From a bacterium UBA2214 (GTDB taxonomy: Bacteria > Zhuqueibacterota > Zhuqueibacteria > Residuimicrobiales > Residuimicrobiaceae): a DNA stretch of 18,149 bases. The position numbers were made by a program, and so were the translations under genes. The notes beneath the pieces are model-generated. The model saw nothing but the letters and a program-made list of their open reading frames with translations. It made no database searches and was not told the DNA's origin. Within the stretch, counting starts at the first letter, position 1. Each line of letters starts with the position of its first letter. Shown here piece by piece: positions 14,560-18,149 of the stretch. The stretch covers positions 1,348-19,496 of the forward strand of contig DCUM01000090.1 in assembly GCA_002327255.1 (NCBI GenBank), read 5' to 3'.

Positions 14560-14612
14560 GAAAAATCATATGTTAGCTGCATATACACCCAAAAATGAGA
14601 GGTACATCACAA

Positions 14613-15713
14613 TCAGCCTGCGGCTTCAGTTCCTGAAACGTCCTCAGGCCGGTATATTTTCGCCTCTTCCTCCTTGCGCAGAACTCTCAACGCGCCGAGC
14701 GCCAGAGCCTCCATCTCTTCTTCGCCGGGAATGGTCACAAGCGCTGCAATGAACCGGACCCGCTCTTCGATCCAGGTGATGAAAATACGGTCATGGGCGA
14801 TGCCTCCGCTGAGGACAATGGCATCGACATTTCCAGAGAGCACCGCTGCCATGGCGCCGATGTTTTTGGCAATCTGGTAGGCCATCGCCCGGTAGAGCAG
14901 CTCTGCCTTTTTTTCCCCGCCATGGGCACGATCGGCAACCTGGCGCATGTCATTGGTGCCAAGGTGCGCCACCATGCCGCCCTCTCCGGTTATCATTCTG
15001 GCGATTTCACGTTGCGAGTACTTGCCCGAGAAACAGAGTTTGACGAGTTCACCGGCCGGCAGGGTTCCGGCGCGCTCGGGTGAGAAGGGGCCTTCGCCAT
15101 TCAATGCATTGTTGACATCGATGACGCGTCCATGGTCATGGGCAGCGATGGAGATGCCACCCCCGAGATGGGCGACGATCAGGTTCAACGCTTCATACTT
15201 TTTTTGCAGCTGTTGGGCAGCCTTGCGTCCGACGGCCTTGTGATTCAAGGCGTGAAAGATGCTGATGCGGGGCAACAGGGGATGTCCCGAGATCCTGGCC
15301 ACTTCCTGTAATTCATCGACCACGACCGGATCGACGATATAGGCCGGCCGTTGATGGAGCGTGGCCAGGCGGTTGGCGAGGATGCCACCGAGATTGGAGG
15401 CGTGTTCTCCCATTACACCCGCCTGGAGGTCGGCCAGCAGGCGGGCATCGACGAGGTAGGTTCCGCTGGGGATGGGACGAATGAGTCCCCCGCGGCCAAC
15501 AAAGCAATCTATCTCCTGAATCGGCATCCCGCGCTGCAGCAATATTTTGTCAATGGCATCGAGGCGGAATTCGAGCTGGCTGAAGATGGTGGGAAATTGC
15601 GACAGGATTTGCGCCGGATGGTGAAGATTTTCGGCAAATTGAAGTTTTTCATCATCAAAGAGAGCCAATTTTGTCGAGGTAGATCCTGGATTGATGGTCA
15701 GAATGGTAGACAC
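14613..15713 (-). CDS. buk: Butyrate kinase
   Basis: 366 residues, normal for Buk of the acetokinase family (ASKHA fold). Motifs: NPGSTSTK (8-15, phosphate-binding start), GRGGLIRPIPSGTY (73-86), AHLGGGIS (181-188), GPFSPERAG (208-216) and LSGGIAHD (301-308). It transfers phosphate from butyryl phosphate to ADP, giving butyrate and ATP; with Ptb it completes substrate-level phosphorylation. The start codon is GTG at 15713, preceded by a strong GGAGG and only 10 bp after the apt stop. The Ptb gene is displaced by a toxin-antitoxin pair. The C-terminus ends in TGA. Confidence 0.94.
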   Translation of the reverse strand: MSTILTINPGSTSTKLALFDDEKLQFAENLHHPAQILSQFPTIFSQLEFRLDAIDKILLQRGMPIQEIDCFVGRGGLIRPIPSGTYLVDARLLADLQAGVMGEHASNLGGILANRLATLHQRPAYIVDPVVVDELQEVARISGHPLLPRISIFHALNHKAVGRKAAQQLQKKYEALNLIVAHLGGGISIAAHDHGRVIDVNNALNGEGPFSPERAGTLPAGELVKLCFSGKYSQREIARMITGEGGMVAHLGTNDMRQVADRAHGGEKKAELLYRAMAYQIAKNIGAMAAVLSGNVDAIVLSGGIAHDRIFITWIEERVRFIAALVTIPGEEEMEALALGALRVLRKEEEAKIYRPEDVSGTEAAG

Positions 15714-15723
15714 AACACCTCCG

Positions 15724-16248
15724 TCAGGACTCGGTTTCTACATGCACCAGGGACTCGATGCGGTAGTTCTGCAGCCGGTTGCGCGCGTTGAGGAAATCCA
15801 GTTCAATGAGAAAACAGCAGGCAACGACCTCGGCGCCGGCGCCTTCGGCGAGGCGAATGGCCGCTTCCACGGTACCGCCAGTCGCCAGGAGATCATCAAC
15901 AATGAGGACGCGCTGTCCAGGGTGCAAAGCATCGATATGCATCTCCAGGGCATCTTCGCCATATTCCAGGGCATAGGTTTCGCGAATAGTCCGATAGGGT
16001 AGTTTGCCGGGTTTGCGCACCGGCACCATGCCGATGCCCCAGTGATGGGCCATGATGCCCGCAAAGATAAAGCCACGCGATTCAATCCCCACGACCGCAT
16101 CGAAAGAATCCTGCTCAAACAGCTGTGTCATTTGCCGGACGGCTTCACGCAGCGCCGCCCCATCCGCCAGTAACGTGGTGATGTCTTTAAAGACGATTCC
16201 TTTCTTCGGGAAATCCGGGATGCTGCGAATTTTTTCAGCGAGGTTCAT
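15724..16248 (-). CDS. apt: Adenine phosphoribosyltransferase
   Basis: 174 residues, standard length. It opens MNLAEKIRSIPDFPKKGIVFKD, a typical Apt N-terminus. ESRGFIFAG (56-64) and RKPGKLPY (78-85) are conserved, and the PRPP-binding loop is VLIVDDLLATGGT (114-126). It makes AMP from adenine and PRPP (purine salvage). The open frame extends further upstream to 16401 over the asnS 3' end, but the ATG at 16248 has AAGGA five bases away and fits the family start. It sits 28 bp after asnS and 10 bp before buk, suggesting one transcript. Confidence 0.95.
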   Translation of the reverse strand: MNLAEKIRSIPDFPKKGIVFKDITTLLADGAALREAVRQMTQLFEQDSFDAVVGIESRGFIFAGIMAHHWGIGMVPVRKPGKLPYRTIRETYALEYGEDALEMHIDALHPGQRVLIVDDLLATGGTVEAAIRLAEGAGAEVVACCFLIELDFLNARNRLQNYRIESLVHVETES

Positions 16249-16276
16249 GGCATTCCTTTCTGCTTCTGTCAGATTG

Positions 16277-17572
16277 TCAGGGATAGATGCGTGAAATGGT
16301 ACGCGGGAATGGAATGGTTTCGCGTATATGCTGCAGTCCGCAGATCCAGGTAACGGTTCTTTCCAGACCCAGGCCAAATCCGGCATGGGGGACGCTGCCA
16401 TATTTACGCAAATCGAGGTACCAATCGAAGGCGCTCTTCGGCAAATGATGCGCTGTGATGCGCGAGATCAGGGTATCGAGATCGTCTTCGCGCTGGCCGC
16501 CCCCGATAATTTCGCCATAGCCTTCCGGCGCAAGGACATCAACGCACAGGGCTCTCTCGGGGCGTAGTGGATCTCTTTTCATATAGAAGGCCTTGACCGC
16601 GGCGGGGTAGTGTGTGACCATGACCGGACTGGAAAAATTCTGCGAAATGAGCGTCTCATCGGGTGCACCGAGGTCGTCGCCAAAGACAAAAGGCGAGCCG
16701 GCGTCTTTGAGCATTCTGGACGCCTCATCGTAGTCCAGTCGTGGAAAGGGCCGTTTGATGGCCTCGAGGGCGGAGAGATCCCTTTCGAGCCGGAGCAACT
16801 CTTCGCGGCGGTTTTCCAGTACACGTTCGACGATTTTCATGAGCAACCCTTCGGCCAGTTCCATATCCATGGCCAGGTCGCAGTAAGCGACTTCCGGTTC
16901 GATCATCCAGAATTCAGTCAAATGGCGGCGCGTCTTGGATTTCTCGGCGCGAAAAGTGGGACCAAAACAATAGACCTTGCCGAACGCCATAGCGGCTGCT
17001 TCCATGTAAAGCTGTCCGCTCTGGGTGAGATAGGCCTTCTCATCGAAATAATTGGTTTCAAACAGTGTGGTCGTTCCCTCACAGGCGGCAGGCGTGAAAA
17101 TGGGAGCATCGATGAGGGTAAATCCCAAATCATCGAAATAATCACGGCATGCGCGGATCACTTCATGCCTCACACGAAGAACAGCATGTTGCAGCGCCGA
17201 GCGCAGCCAGAGGTGACGGTGTTCCATGAGGAAATCGATGCCATGTTCTTTGGGGCTGATGGGGAATTCGGCGGCGATTTGTACGATATCCACTGCGGAC
17301 ACCTGCAGTTCGTAACCGCCTTTGGCGCGTTTATCCTCCGTGACCGTGCCGGTCAGGCGCACCGAACTTTCCTGTGTCAGTGCCAGGCAGGCGTCAAAAA
17401 GTTCTTCCGGGAGGTTGCCTTTAAAAATAACGCCTTGAATGATGCCGGTGCCATCGCGCAGCATCAGGAACTGCAGTTTTCCCTTCTGGGTACTATTGTA
17501 AATCCATCCCTGTAAAGTTACTTCCTGTCCGAGATATTTGGCAATATCGGCGATATAGGTTTTGGGTGCCAT
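16277..17572 (-). CDS. asnS: Asparaginyl-tRNA synthetase
   Basis: 431 residues, class II. An N-terminal OB-fold anticodon-binding domain (about 15-100, VTLQGWIYNSTQKGKLQFLMLRDG) precedes the catalytic core. Motif 2 is FGPTFRAEKSKTRRHLTEFWMIEPE-like (203-227), which distinguishes AsnRS from AspRS. Motif 3 is GLGLERTV (400-407). IIGGGQRE lies between. It charges tRNA-Asn with asparagine. ATG at 17572 is chosen; the TTG directly before it (17575) is also possible since AAAGGA lies six bases from TTG and nine from ATG. It ends in TGA, 28 bp before apt. Confidence 0.94.
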   Translation of the reverse strand: MAPKTYIADIAKYLGQEVTLQGWIYNSTQKGKLQFLMLRDGTGIIQGVIFKGNLPEELFDACLALTQESSVRLTGTVTEDKRAKGGYELQVSAVDIVQIAAEFPISPKEHGIDFLMEHRHLWLRSALQHAVLRVRHEVIRACRDYFDDLGFTLIDAPIFTPAACEGTTTLFETNYFDEKAYLTQSGQLYMEAAAMAFGKVYCFGPTFRAEKSKTRRHLTEFWMIEPEVAYCDLAMDMELAEGLLMKIVERVLENRREELLRLERDLSALEAIKRPFPRLDYDEASRMLKDAGSPFVFGDDLGAPDETLISQNFSSPVMVTHYPAAVKAFYMKRDPLRPERALCVDVLAPEGYGEIIGGGQREDDLDTLISRITAHHLPKSAFDWYLDLRKYGSVPHAGFGLGLERTVTWICGLQHIRETIPFPRTISRIYP

Positions 17573-17618
17573 CAAACAACGTCCTTTCTCGTAAAGGTAA
17601 GCGTATCATGCAACGGGG

Positions 17619-18149
17619 CTATTTGGCTAACAGAACCGGACACGGAGAAGTGCGCAAAATATGATCTGTTGTGCTGCCGAGCAGCGCTTCGCGGACACGG
17701 GAACGGCCGTAGGCGCCCATGGCGAGCAGATCGATATTCTCCCGGGTGGCGAATTTGGGCAACTGCTCCTCAGGGTGCCCTGGTACGATGGCATAGGTCG
17801 TATCCACTTGATAATTATTCAGGTACATCCTGGCCTCCTGGATGTAATGCCGGGCCAATTCCTGATCATCGCTGACGCAGAGGACCGAGAGGCCAATCTG
17901 TAACAGAGTGCCAAGCTGAGCGACATATTGCAGGGCGCGATTGGCATGCACCGAGCCATCGTACCCGATCATCATTTTTGTTATGGCGTGATAATTTGGC
18001 TTGACGATGAGGATTGGCTTGTGCACCAGCCGCGACACCGCTTCGGTGGTCGCCCCCAGGGCCTTTTTATCATAACGCGCAAATTCTCCCCGTTGGCCGA
18101 GCAGGAGCAAATCAACGATCTGCGCTCTGTCAGCGATGATGTCGACGGG
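17619..18149 (-). CDS. Tandem-domain universal stress protein (UspA family), partial
   Basis: The 5' end is beyond the right window edge; 176 residues are visible. The first part is the end of one Usp domain, with its nucleotide-loop pattern GQRGEFARYDKKALGATTEAVSRLV and PILIVK. A complete second Usp domain follows: MMIGYDGSVHANRAL, a variable middle, then GAYGRSRVREALLGSTTDHILRTSPCPVLLAK, which keeps the G-2x-G-9x-G-S/T ATP-binding motif. So it is a double-domain Usp, a cytosolic stress-response nucleotide-binding protein. The open frame continues to the edge without a start. It ends in TAG 46 bp before asnS. Confidence 0.93.
   Translation of the reverse strand, partial: PVDIIADRAQIVDLLLLGQRGEFARYDKKALGATTEAVSRLVHKPILIVKPNYHAITKMMIGYDGSVHANRALQYVAQLGTLLQIGLSVLCVSDDQELARHYIQEARMYLNNYQVDTTYAIVPGHPEEQLPKFATRENIDLLAMGAYGRSRVREALLGSTTDHILRTSPCPVLLAK

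Noticed and set aside
1..18149. CRISPR array, tRNA, rRNA, insertion sequence or prophage
   Set aside because: No regularly spaced repeats, no cloverleaf or rRNA segments and no transposase, integrase or phage structural genes were seen on either strand.

Overview
The window is a stretch of bacterial chromosome in which all thirteen protein genes read on the minus strand, so the biological order runs from high to low coordinates. The content suggests a Gram-negative, probably anaerobic bacterium of the FCB superphylum (Calditrichota/KSB1/Zixibacteria-like). That placement is an inference. It rests on a PorV/PorQ-type outer-membrane barrel fused to OmpA, a large surface beta-propeller protein with a FlgD/type-IX-like C-terminal domain, and butyrate kinase/phosphotransbutyrylase genes. 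Nine genes end in TGA, so TGA is an ordinary stop codon here.

From right to left, the first block is a partial tandem-domain universal stress protein, asparaginyl-tRNA synthetase (asnS), adenine phosphoribosyltransferase (apt) and butyrate kinase (buk, GTG start). Next comes a strong sigma70-type promoter driving a ribbon-helix-helix antitoxin and a PIN toxin. These overlap each other by ATGA, and the toxin overlaps phosphate butyryltransferase (ptb) by ATGA. A toxin-antitoxin pair therefore sits between the two genes of the butyrate pathway, and ptb is translationally coupled to the toxin.

The middle block encodes envelope and exported proteins: a 971-residue propeller protein, a 633-residue PorV-like/coiled-coil/OmpA/AMIN fusion, an exported UshA-like metallophosphatase-fold protein, and an 855-residue exported (alpha/alpha)6 glycosidase of the glycogen-debranching type. 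The left block is comM, a roughly 360-base gap that holds a candidate MITE-like element, then nfeD and a slipin (band 7) gene cut by the window edge.

The most interesting observation is in the metallophosphatase-like gene. Ordinary ORF calling would give a 260-residue protein with no signal peptide. The same frame continues upstream through a single in-frame TGA to a good ribosome binding site, a signal peptide and the family's N-terminal signature. The TGA falls where relatives of this family usually have the second Cys of a PCGC motif. A perfect 8-bp GC-rich hairpin lies about 28 nt downstream, at bacterial SECIS distance. I propose a selenocysteine-containing protein with a Cys-Gly-Sec motif. 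A sequencing error or a nonsense mutation are the main alternatives.
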